Below, one piece after another: positions 7,198 to 13,865 of a stretch of DNA of 34,824 bases. Both the position numbers and the translations under genes were made by a program. The notes below the pieces were generated by a model. It had not been told where the DNA came from and did not search any database. It worked only from the letters and a program-made list of their open reading frames with translations. Origin of the DNA: UMGS1491 sp944380925 (GTDB lineage: Bacteria; Bacillota; Clostridia; Oscillospirales; Acutalibacteraceae); assembly GCA_944380925.1 (NCBI GenBank), contig CALWJD010000009.1:1-34824 (forward strand), given 5' to 3'. Every line of letters starts with the position of its first letter. Within the stretch, counting starts at the first letter, position 1.

Positions 7198-8556
7198 ATG
7201 AAGAATGTATCTCAAATGAAAAAAAAGTATACTTTTGGAATTTGCGCAATAGTATTTATAATGTTTCTTTCGGTTGCGTACTATGTTCTAAGAGTTATTC
7301 AGGAAAACAATCACTTAGGAAGTCTTGCTGAAAGTATGAATTATTTAATGACGGGAAATTTTAAAAACAAAAATGATACGGAAGATGAATTTGTAGAACA
7401 CAGCCAGATATATAATTATTTGGTAGATGCAGCCAAAGATCAAAAAAAATCAGTGATAAAACCCGTAACCACCTTGGTAGGATATAACGGCCTTCCGACA
7501 GATAGCGAAAAACTGTGCTATAAGTTAATCAAATCAAATTGTAATAATATCGCAACAACCTCGCATAAATCAGGTCTTTATGCCATAGATCAAATAACGG
7601 TAAAAGATAACAAACTCTCCCCACTCCAGATAAAAAAAGTATTGTATGCTATTCAAAACGATAACCCTGATATATTCTGGATTGCAAACAGCTTTAGCTA
7701 TCAGTATGTGGGTAATAATACCATTTTAAAACTAAATTCTATTTTAAGCCGTAATGACCAACAAGAGGCAATCAAACGTCTTAGCAAAAAGGTTTCCTCT
7801 ATTTTATCAAAAATTTCAGCCGATTCTTCGGCATACCAAAAAGAGTTATACGTACACGACTATATACTAAACAACTGCAAATACAGTTATCAAAAAGATA
7901 ACCAAAAAATTTATACGTCCTACGGCTGCTTGATTGAAAACAAAGCCGTTTGCGAAGGATATTCCAAAGCAGCGCAATTACTTTTAAATACGCTCGGAAT
8001 CGAATGCAGTACTATTACAGGTTCAAAAAAGAAAGAAAATGAACCACACATGTGGAACATTGTTAAAATAAAAAATAGATGGTATCACCTAGACGTAACT
8101 TGGGACGGCTCAGGAAAAACGGGTCGATATAATTACTTCAACGTTGATGATAAAACCATAAAATCAGACCACACCATAAACGAAGACGTAAATACTATCA
8201 AAAAATTATCGGATAGCAAGCGCTACAACTTTAAGTTGCCTCAATGTAATTCAATGGCAGAAAACTACTATAACAAAAACGCCATAAAAATAGAAAAACT
8301 TGACAGTAACTCGGCAAACAGCATCATTAAAAAATTGGCAGACTTAGCTTCAAAAAAGAAAAAGTATATTTATATAAAAATAACCTCTAATTATAATGAT
8401 ATCAAAAAGCAACTGATCGGAGAAAAGCCATATAAGTTGTTTAAGTACATTGCCGACGCAAATAAAAAATCAAATAACAAGTTAAGCACTAACAAAATAA
8501 ACTATAGCGATAACAAAACGCAAAAAGTTTTAATAATAGAGTTATTTTATAAATAA
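7198..8556 (+). CDS. Membrane-anchored transglutaminase-like protein
   Basis: A 452-residue protein with one N-terminal membrane helix (about 12-33), so the rest is probably outside the cell. The transglutaminase/papain-like core spans about 215-330 with the triad Cys252 (AVCEGYSKA), His284 (PHMWNIV) and Asp299 (YHLDVTWD); all three are present. Families with this core include peptidases, protein cross-linkers and spore-coat enzymes; the substrate cannot be read from the sequence. The C-terminal ~130 residues are Lys/Asn-rich without a known domain. GGGG lies about 10 bases before the ATG. It sits 28 bases after the exporter gene and 11 bases before folE. Confidence 0.82.
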   Translation: MKNVSQMKKKYTFGICAIVFIMFLSVAYYVLRVIQENNHLGSLAESMNYLMTGNFKNKNDTEDEFVEHSQIYNYLVDAAKDQKKSVIKPVTTLVGYNGLPTDSEKLCYKLIKSNCNNIATTSHKSGLYAIDQITVKDNKLSPLQIKKVLYAIQNDNPDIFWIANSFSYQYVGNNTILKLNSILSRNDQQEAIKRLSKKVSSILSKISADSSAYQKELYVHDYILNNCKYSYQKDNQKIYTSYGCLIENKAVCEGYSKAAQLLLNTLGIECSTITGSKKKENEPHMWNIVKIKNRWYHLDVTWDGSGKTGRYNYFNVDDKTIKSDHTINEDVNTIKKLSDSKRYNFKLPQCNSMAENYYNKNAIKIEKLDSNSANSIIKKLADLASKKKKYIYIKITSNYNDIKKQLIGEKPYKLFKYIADANKKSNNKLSTNKINYSDNKTQKVLIIELFYK

Positions 8557-8567
8557 GGAAAGTTTTT

Positions 8568-9098
8568 ATGATAAACACAAAAAAAATAGAACAGCTAATC
8601 AAGGAACTATTGGAAGCTCTGGGGGAAAACACCAACCGCACCGGACTTAGTGACACCCCAAAAAGAGTTGCCGCAATGTATAAGGAGCTGTGTTCGGGGC
8701 TGGAAAAACCTCCCGAAAATCTAATTAAAATTTTTGAAGAAAAATGGGTTAACTGCCAAGAAAAAGAAATTATCGAGATAAACGATATACCGGTTTATTC
8801 TATTTGCGAACACCACCTTTTACCGTTTATCGGCACTGCCAGCATAAAATACATTCCAAAAGACGGACGTATTATGGGGCTTTCTAAATTTGCAAGAGTA
8901 GTTGATTATTTTGCAAAGAGGCCACAAGTTCAAGAACGCTTAACCGCAGAAATTGCCAAATTTTTATATGATAATTTAAACCCCTTCGGTGTGCAAGTAA
9001 CTCTGGAATGCGAGCACCTTTGCATGATTATGCGAGGAATAAAAGCACATGGCTCCACCACAAAAACAACATTTGGTTACGGCGAAAAAATCGGATAA
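8568..9098 (+). CDS. folE: GTP cyclohydrolase I
   Basis: Converts GTP to 7,8-dihydroneopterin triphosphate, the first step of folate synthesis. The 176-residue protein shows the family signature: NTNRTGLSDTPKRVA, then the zinc-binding Cys in SICEHHLLPF, GLSKFARVV, RPQVQERLT, and the second zinc Cys in ECEHLCM followed by MRGIKAHGS. No N-terminal extension. AAGGAAAG precedes the ATG. First of four folate genes in a row. Confidence 0.96.
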   Translation: MINTKKIEQLIKELLEALGENTNRTGLSDTPKRVAAMYKELCSGLEKPPENLIKIFEEKWVNCQEKEIIEINDIPVYSICEHHLLPFIGTASIKYIPKDGRIMGLSKFARVVDYFAKRPQVQERLTAEIAKFLYDNLNPFGVQVTLECEHLCMIMRGIKAHGSTTKTTFGYGEKIG

Positions 9099-9120
9099 AA
9101 CGAAAGGTAAGATTTAAAAA

Positions 9121-9939
9121 TTGGGTTTCTTTAAGTTCAGAAATGAAAGTATAGATTTATCTAAAAAAACGTATGTCATGGGTATTTTGAATATCACACC
9201 GGATTCTTTTTCCGATGGCGGGAAGTTTACTACTTATGAAAAAGTATTAAATCGTGCAATAGAAATTCAAAAAGAAGGCGCTGATATTTTAGATATTGGC
9301 GCTCAATCTACGCGTCCCGGATTTACAAAAATTTCGGCCGAAGAAGAATGGAAACGGCTCAATCCTTTTTTGGCCGATATAAGAAAAAATGTAAGCATTC
9401 CGATATCAATCGATACTTTCTATCCGGAAGTTGCAAAAAAAGCAATTGACTTTGGAATAGATATAATAAACGACGTATCCGGAACCGAAAACACCGATAT
9501 GATTAAAATCGTACAAGAAAGCGGCTGCGGAATAATAATTACGCATTGCTTTGAAAATTTAGATATAAAATCATTTTTCGAAAACAAATTAAACGAACTA
9601 GTAAAACACAAAGTAAACCCTGAAAATATATGTTTTGATCCGGGAATAGGCTTCGGAAAAAGTCGCTCCCAGGATGCCTACATAATAAACAATATATCAA
9701 AAATAAAACTCCCAAACTTTCCGATTCTTATTGGCCTATCTCGCAAAAGAATAATTGCACAAAGCTCCGGATGTGAAAAACAAGACTTAAACGCATTAAT
9801 GGCAGGGACTTTATCGGCAAACGTAGTTGCTATAATGGGCGGCGCAAATATCATAAGAGTCCATGACGTAAAAGAAGCGGTATATTCTGCAAAAACTATA
9901 GATTACTTGCTAAAAGAAAATGGTATCGTGAGGGTATAA
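9121..9939 (+). CDS. folP: Dihydropteroate synthase
   Basis: Condenses 6-hydroxymethyl-dihydropterin pyrophosphate with p-aminobenzoate; the sulfonamide target. In 272 residues it has VMGILNITPDSFSDGG, DIGAQSTRPG, the substrate Asn in IINDVSG, DPGIGFGKS and GLSRKRI, all canonical. The start appears to be TTG at 9121 with AAAGGT upstream; the next in-frame ATG is inside the first conserved block (YVMGILN), so translation must begin earlier. Four bases separate its stop from folB. Confidence 0.95.
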   Translation: MGFFKFRNESIDLSKKTYVMGILNITPDSFSDGGKFTTYEKVLNRAIEIQKEGADILDIGAQSTRPGFTKISAEEEWKRLNPFLADIRKNVSIPISIDTFYPEVAKKAIDFGIDIINDVSGTENTDMIKIVQESGCGIIITHCFENLDIKSFFENKLNELVKHKVNPENICFDPGIGFGKSRSQDAYIINNISKIKLPNFPILIGLSRKRIIAQSSGCEKQDLNALMAGTLSANVVAIMGGANIIRVHDVKEAVYSAKTIDYLLKENGIVRV

Positions 9940-9942
9940 AAT

Positions 9943-10314
9943 ATGAACATGATAATAATTAAAAATTTAAAAATTTTTGCTTTTCACGGAGTTCACGAAC
10001 ACGAAAAACAAAACGGACAAAATTTTTATATAGATGCTATTTTGCACACAAATATCCGTAATATTTTTGAAGATAATATAAATAACACAATAAGCTATTC
10101 AGACGCAATAAAGTATGTAAAAAAAATAATGACCAAAAAATCCTTTGACTTAATAGAAACAGCGGCGGAAAACATATCCAAAAAAATGTTTGAAAAATAT
10201 CCGCTACTTGAAAAACTGGAATTAACAGTAAAAAAACCTGAAGCACCGGTTAACGAAGATTTTGAATATGTAGGAATTAAAATTATAAGAAGCAGAAGTG
10301 ATTATATCAAATGA
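9943..10314 (+). CDS. folB: Dihydroneopterin aldolase
   Basis: Cleaves 7,8-dihydroneopterin to 6-hydroxymethyl-dihydropterin and glycolaldehyde. The 123-residue protein has the family start (IIIKNLKIFAFHGVHEHEKQ), the active-site Glu of that segment, NNTISYSDAIKYVK, FDLIETAAE and the closing KKPEAPV. GAGGG lies before the ATG at 9943; a second ATG two codons on is also possible. Its stop overlaps the folK start by four bases (ATGA). Confidence 0.93.
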   Translation: MNMIIIKNLKIFAFHGVHEHEKQNGQNFYIDAILHTNIRNIFEDNINNTISYSDAIKYVKKIMTKKSFDLIETAAENISKKMFEKYPLLEKLELTVKKPEAPVNEDFEYVGIKIIRSRSDYIK

Positions 10315-10829
10315 AAGAAGTATTTTTATCGCTTGGAAGTAATTTAGGAGACAAATTAGAAAATTTAAGTAGCGCAATAAAATACATAAATAATCTTATT
10401 GATACTAAAGTAATACGCGTTTCCGATTTTTACGAAACAGAACCTTTTGAAGTCCCCCAAAAACAGGATAATTACATAAATTGTTGCTTAAAAATAGAAA
10501 CCAATCTATCGCCTGAAATGCTTATGGGAGCGTGCCTGGGAATTGAATCGGCGTTAGGGAGAAAAAGAAACTACAGATTTTGCCCAAGAACAATTGATAT
10601 AGATATTTTACTTTACGAAAACGAGAATATACATCAAAAAAATTTGACCATCCCCCACCCACGTATGTTCGAACGTGCATTTGTAACGGTTCCTCTTCAT
10701 GATATAAATAAAGAAATATTTTTAAAAAACAAAAATCTTAACGCAGCTACCAAGCAATATAGAAATTCGGAAATCAAAAAACTAAATATAAAATATGATT
10801 TAAAACTATTTAAATATGTGATACAATAA
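10311..10829 (+). CDS. folK: 6-hydroxymethyl-7,8-dihydropterin pyrophosphokinase (HPPK)
   Basis: Transfers pyrophosphate from ATP to hydroxymethyl-dihydropterin, feeding FolP. The 172 residues show LSLGSNLGDKLENL, VSDFYETEPFEVPQKQDNYINCC, the RTIDIDILLY metal/ATP motif and IPHPRMFERAFV. Translation is coupled to folB by an ATGA overlap. The C-terminal 30 residues are a lysine-rich tail. The stop codon sits within the -10 region of the rnpB promoter. Confidence 0.95.
   Translation: MKEVFLSLGSNLGDKLENLSSAIKYINNLIDTKVIRVSDFYETEPFEVPQKQDNYINCCLKIETNLSPEMLMGACLGIESALGRKRNYRFCPRTIDIDILLYENENIHQKNLTIPHPRMFERAFVTVPLHDINKEIFLKNKNLNAATKQYRNSEIKKLNIKYDLKLFKYVIQ
10799..10827 (+). promoter_or_regulatory. 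Extended -10 promoter of the RNase P RNA gene, inside the end of folK
   Basis: TTTAAA (10799-10804), a 17-base spacer and TACAAT (10822-10827) preceded by TG one base earlier (extended -10). The expected start, about 10834, is exactly where the first helix of the RNase P RNA begins. Confidence 0.65.
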
Positions 10830-10833
10830 ACTC

Positions 10834-11163
10834 ATGAGTAAATTAAGTAATCGCGCATATTAATAAATATGTGAGGAAAGTCCGAACTCCACAGAGCAGA
10901 TTAGCGGTTAACGACCGCCGAGGGCAACCTCAGGGAAAGTGCAACAGAAATATACCGCCCATTTTTCGGGTAAGGATGGAAAGGCGAGGTAAGAGCTCAC
11001 CGGCACCCAGGAGACTGCGTGGCCATGTAAACCCTAATCGGAGCAACACCGTTTGGTAAATGCCTGCTCGGCTTAAAATAAAGGTGGCACTGAGCTACTG
11101 CGGCAACGCTTAGCCAAGATAGATGATTACTCGAGACAGAATTCGGCTTATCGATTTACTCAT
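10834..11163 (+). ncRNA. rnpB: RNase P RNA, bacterial A type
   Basis: The catalytic RNA that trims tRNA 5' leaders. Helix P1 is formed by ATGAGTAAAT (10834-10843) and ATTTACTCAT (11154-11163), a perfect 10-bp pairing that sets both ends. The first conserved block GAGGAAAGTCCG starts at 10873, CAGGGAAAGTGCAACAG follows near 10931, and the last block with AGATAGATGATTAC and ACAGAATTCGGCTTAT lies at about 11118-11151. About 330 bases is a usual length. The layout looks like the A (ancestral) type rather than the Bacillus B type. A 62-codon open frame inside it is not a gene. Confidence 0.95.
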
Positions 11164-11176
11164 ACTTATGATAGAT

Positions 11177-11214
11177 AAAACCATGTAAACATCATGTTTA
11201 TGTGGTTTTATTTT
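11177..11214 (+). terminator. Rho-independent terminator of rnpB
   Basis: A 15-bp stem (with two G-U pairs) from 11177-11191 and 11195-11209 with a 3-base loop, followed by ATTTTG. It starts 14 bases after the mature RNase P RNA end. Confidence 0.85.
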
Positions 11215-11250
11215 GTGCATATACAGTTTAAAAACTATTCAAATTAATAG

Positions 11251-11279
11251 TTGTGTTTTAATTAATTATATGTTACAAT
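11251..11279 (+). promoter_or_regulatory. Sigma-A promoter of the ankyrin-like gene
   Basis: TTGTGT (11251-11256), a 17-base spacer, and TACAAT (11274-11279) with a TG one base upstream (extended -10). Predicted start near 11286, 25 bases before the ATG. Confidence 0.7.
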
Positions 11280-11310
11280 AAGAGTACATCTTAATGAAAG
11301 GACTAATTAC

Positions 11311-12321
11311 ATGAACAGAAAAACTAAAGCAAAAATTTTACTCGGAGCATTTATAGTTTCCGGAACGCTCTCACAAATGAGCTCTATCTCCCCCTTGTAC
11401 GCAATGGTAACTGATGATGACGATGCTGCTGCAACAGCTACCACAGCGTCATCTGCACACAGCGAATCGCCGCAAAGAGGTCTGGCAGAAGAAGATCTGT
11501 CCGATAAAGATCGTCCGTTATACATCCGTATACTTTGCAATATTTATGATCAAAACATTGAAAAGTTAAGTTCAACAATCGCCCAGCTTCCAGACGATAA
11601 GAGGCTTTATCTACTTAGTACCCGTACCAACTCCTCAAGCGTCTGGGACACTCCTATAACGCTGGCGACGCGCAACGGTTTTACTGAAGGCGTACAATAC
11701 TTATGCAGCCTTGATGGTGTTGAAATAGATGCACCGGATTGTAACGGTTATACCGCGTTATCAATAGCCATACAAGAGGGTAACCATGAACTAGAAAAAT
11801 TTCTCCGCGAACATGGTGCGACCCTTGGTTCGACCGACCAACTGCTGCATTGCGGACGTCCTATTCGCCCCGGCGTAATTACGACCAATGACACGCTAGA
11901 GGATTTGTCTGGGGAAGATCTCGTTTTGTTCCTAGGCATACAGGATTCTATTTATGGCCGCGACGTTACACGGCTAAATCGCATTCTCACCCCTCTTGCA
12001 CCCGGTAGACAGCGTTTGCTGTTGAATGCACTGGAAAACGGTTTTGGCCTTCTTCATATATTCGTACATCGCACTCCGGTTGACTTTGAGCTTGATCGTG
12101 AAATAGTTACATATTTACTAGACAATCCTAATATTGATGTAAACTCACAAGATCCTATTGGCCAAACGCCATTGAGCCTTGCTGAACGCTATGGCAATAC
12201 AGAACTAGCGCAGTTACTTCGCAGCCGTGGGGCTATTACGACGGCAGCAAAGCACAAGGGTGATATGTTGCACTCTCTTAAAAAATTTTTTGCACACCCA
12301 ATGGACCAAAACGATATGTAA
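11311..12321 (+). CDS. Secreted ankyrin-repeat-like protein with two duplicated modules
   Basis: A 336-residue protein with a signal peptide (Lys/Arg start, hydrophobic 9-20, possible cleavage after LYA at 31) and an Asp/Ala/Thr-rich linker to about 56. Two copies of a module of roughly 115 residues follow, at about 58-174 and 195-312. Each has an EDLSxxD...IYxxxxxxL helical segment (60-102 and 196-238) and an ankyrin-type segment ending NGYTALSIA...GNHELEKFLREHGA (145-170) or IGQTPLSLA...GNTELAQLLRSRGA (283-308). Ankyrin repeats bind other proteins; no catalytic domain is present. AAAGGA lies before the ATG. The gene has its own promoter and terminator and is clearly richer in G+C than its neighbours, which suggests acquisition from elsewhere. 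Function unknown. Confidence 0.75.
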   Translation: MNRKTKAKILLGAFIVSGTLSQMSSISPLYAMVTDDDDAAATATTASSAHSESPQRGLAEEDLSDKDRPLYIRILCNIYDQNIEKLSSTIAQLPDDKRLYLLSTRTNSSSVWDTPITLATRNGFTEGVQYLCSLDGVEIDAPDCNGYTALSIAIQEGNHELEKFLREHGATLGSTDQLLHCGRPIRPGVITTNDTLEDLSGEDLVLFLGIQDSIYGRDVTRLNRILTPLAPGRQRLLLNALENGFGLLHIFVHRTPVDFELDREIVTYLLDNPNIDVNSQDPIGQTPLSLAERYGNTELAQLLRSRGAITTAAKHKGDMLHSLKKFFAHPMDQNDM

Positions 12322-12348
12322 ATAGGCATATAACTGAGTACTCTTTCC

Positions 12349-12376
12349 GCGCCCCTAAATTCTAGGGGCGCTTTTT
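12349..12376 (+). terminator. Rho-independent terminator of the ankyrin-like gene
   Basis: GCGCCCCTA (12349-12357) pairs perfectly with TAGGGGCGC (12363-12371) around a 5-base loop and is followed by TTTTT. A textbook intrinsic terminator, 27 bases past the stop codon. Confidence 0.92.
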
Positions 12377-12469
12377 AATATTTATATATAAACATAAAAT
12401 AAATCGGACTACTAGACTACTATTACATAAAAACAAAAATGGTAAAATATAGAAACAGTTTAAAATATA

Positions 12470-12498
12470 TTGACAAAAATATGTTTTTTACCTAGAAT
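12470..12498 (+). promoter_or_regulatory. Near-consensus sigma-A promoter of the double-glycine peptide gene
   Basis: Perfect TTGACA (12470-12475), a 17-base spacer and TAGAAT (12493-12498). Transcription would begin about 12505, 50 bases before the ATG. Together with the AGGGGG binding site this is among the best expression signals in the window. Confidence 0.8.
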
Positions 12499-12555
12499 AT
12501 TTCTGTGTTAGTTTTAAAAATTATACACAAATATTATATTTTAGGGGGAATAGTT

Positions 12556-12878
12556 ATGGAACTTCACGAAAAAGAATTAGACGCCGTCAGTGGAGGAGCA
12601 CAAATTGTCGAGATAAAGGACGAGAAAGGATTTTTTTAATCCCAGATGATGTACCTCACTTTAGTACTAAAGAGGATGCTGAAGCCGCCCTAAAGTTAGT
12701 ATCTAAATGGGAGAAACAAAAATTCAAAGGAAAACCTCCGTTTATGCATCCACACATGCCTCACCAACACCCACATGGACCACACCCATGGAAAAAGCCT
12801 ATGTTCGATATTAAAAACATGCCTGAAGAATTACAAAAGGATTTTCCGCCAAATAATGAATTGCCAGAAAAACAATAG
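12556..12878 (+). pseudogene. Double-glycine-leader peptide gene with a His/Pro-rich tail, frame broken at a run of seven T
   Basis: The first frame (12556-12639) reads MELHEKELDAVSGGAQIVE... and stops after 27 codons at TTT TTT TAA. Its start matches the bacteriocin-type double-glycine leader (ELxxxELDxVSGG, cleavage after Gly-Gly by a C39-peptidase ABC transporter). In the -1 frame the protein continues from 12636 for 80 codons to TAG at 12878: LIPDDVPHFS, then a helical EDAEAALKLVSKWEKQK, then MHPHMPHQHPHGPHP with seven His (12743-12787), and a Pro-rich end. One more T would join both into 107 residues. The second part has no start codon of its own before the His-rich segment. It may be a mutated gene, an assembly error in a homopolymer, or a gene read by slippage; these cannot be told apart here. 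AGGGGG lies eight bases before the ATG. No C39 transporter or modifying enzyme is in the window. Confidence 0.65.
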
Positions 12879-12894
12879 TATTTATTAATCAAAC

Positions 12895-12926
12895 AAATCC
12901 CCTGTATTTAAATATACAGGGGATTT
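12895..12926. terminator. Bidirectional terminator between the peptide gene and the PAP2 gene
   Basis: AAATCCCCTGTAT (12895-12907) pairs perfectly over 13 bp with 12914-12926, loop of six bases. Weak T-runs follow on both strands (ATTTA on plus, ATTTGTTTG on minus). It lies between two convergent genes. Confidence 0.75.
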
Positions 12927-12949
12927 ATGGTACGCAAAAAATATAAAAC

Positions 12950-13636
12950 TTAACGCATTCTATTCTTTATTTTTCCGGTATCTATCAAATTTAACATCAA
13001 ACAGTGAATGGCTAGAATCGCAGAACCTATAAAAATTCCTCCCAAAATATCTGTAAACCAATGCACGCCGGAAATCATTCTGCCAAGTATCGTAATAATA
13101 AGCGCCGAATATAGCAGAACATTGATCGCTTTCCTGGTTTTTAAATTTTTTAACATTCTGGCGCACTCCATAATTGCCGTTCCAACAACAATCAAAGTCA
13201 GCATCGTATGCGACGAGGGAAACGAAGGCTCCAAAACACTTTTACCGGGCAAAATAACAGGTCTATAGTTTATTACAAATTTCTCAAACAAAACATAAAG
13301 CACTAAAGAAACAGCGTATGTTACGCCTAGAACAAACAAACTTTTATCCACTTTTAGTATGCTTTTTCTTTTTATCCACTGGTTTAGTCCAATAACGGCA
13401 AATATAAACACTATAAAAACATCTATTGCCATTCCGGGATAGTTCGTAAGCTTATACCAAAACATATTTAACCCAAATAAATTATAAAAAAATCTATTAA
13501 TAGACGATAAACCCACTACGCTCCCATACGCTCCGACCGGCACCACATCTACATTTTTTAATAAAAAAATAAATACGATAGATAAAGCACAAAACAATAA
13601 CGCTGCCATCGCGGATTTTTTTACTTTAGAATTCAA
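12950..13636 (-). CDS. PAP2-family membrane phosphatase
   Basis: A membrane lipid phosphatase-like protein of 228 residues with about six hydrophobic helices. All three PAP2 motifs are present: K-x6-RP in KFVINYRP, PSFPSSHTM, and GRMISGVHWFTDILGG with the catalytic His. Relatives dephosphorylate phosphatidic acid, phosphatidylglycerol phosphate or undecaprenyl pyrophosphate; the exact substrate is not readable. The start is TTG at 13636, eight bases after AGGGGAG; the frame is open 12 codons further up but those codons overlap the binding site. It is divergent from the kinase-like gene. Confidence 0.88.
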   Translation of the reverse strand: MNSKVKKSAMAALLFCALSIVFIFLLKNVDVVPVGAYGSVVGLSSINRFFYNLFGLNMFWYKLTNYPGMAIDVFIVFIFAVIGLNQWIKRKSILKVDKSLFVLGVTYAVSLVLYVLFEKFVINYRPVILPGKSVLEPSFPSSHTMLTLIVVGTAIMECARMLKNLKTRKAINVLLYSALIITILGRMISGVHWFTDILGGIFIGSAILAIHCLMLNLIDTGKIKNRMR

Positions 13637-13865
13637 TACAAACACTCCCCTATGATATATGTATGCATACAAGCACTTATCTATAATTTTAACTTTTTAC
13701 AATGTGTTTTGCAATTTGAAACTGTCATATCATAGAACCACCAAAACATAAATGTTCCGCACAATCGATTTTAATATCAAAACATTATATAATTTTCAAC
13801 ATATAGGCGGTATAAATTGTATGCGCAGCATAAAATTATGTTTAAAATGGGGGGGAGAACAAAAT
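13637..13865. other. Divergent intergenic region between PAP2 and kinase-like genes
   Basis: About 230 AT-rich bases. GGGGGGGAG (about 13850-13858) is the ribosome binding site of the plus-strand gene. TATAAT near 13787 is a possible -10 box for it but has no good -35. An open frame continues upstream of the chosen kinase start to 13752 but lacks a binding site. No other feature seen. Confidence 0.4.

Noticed and set aside
10871..11059. A 62-codon open frame on the plus strand
   Set aside because: It lies entirely within the RNase P RNA and has no ribosome binding site.
13752..13865. An upstream extension of the kinase-like gene
   Set aside because: No ribosome binding site at 13752, while the ATG at 13866 has GGGGGAG at proper spacing and is followed by a normal export signal.
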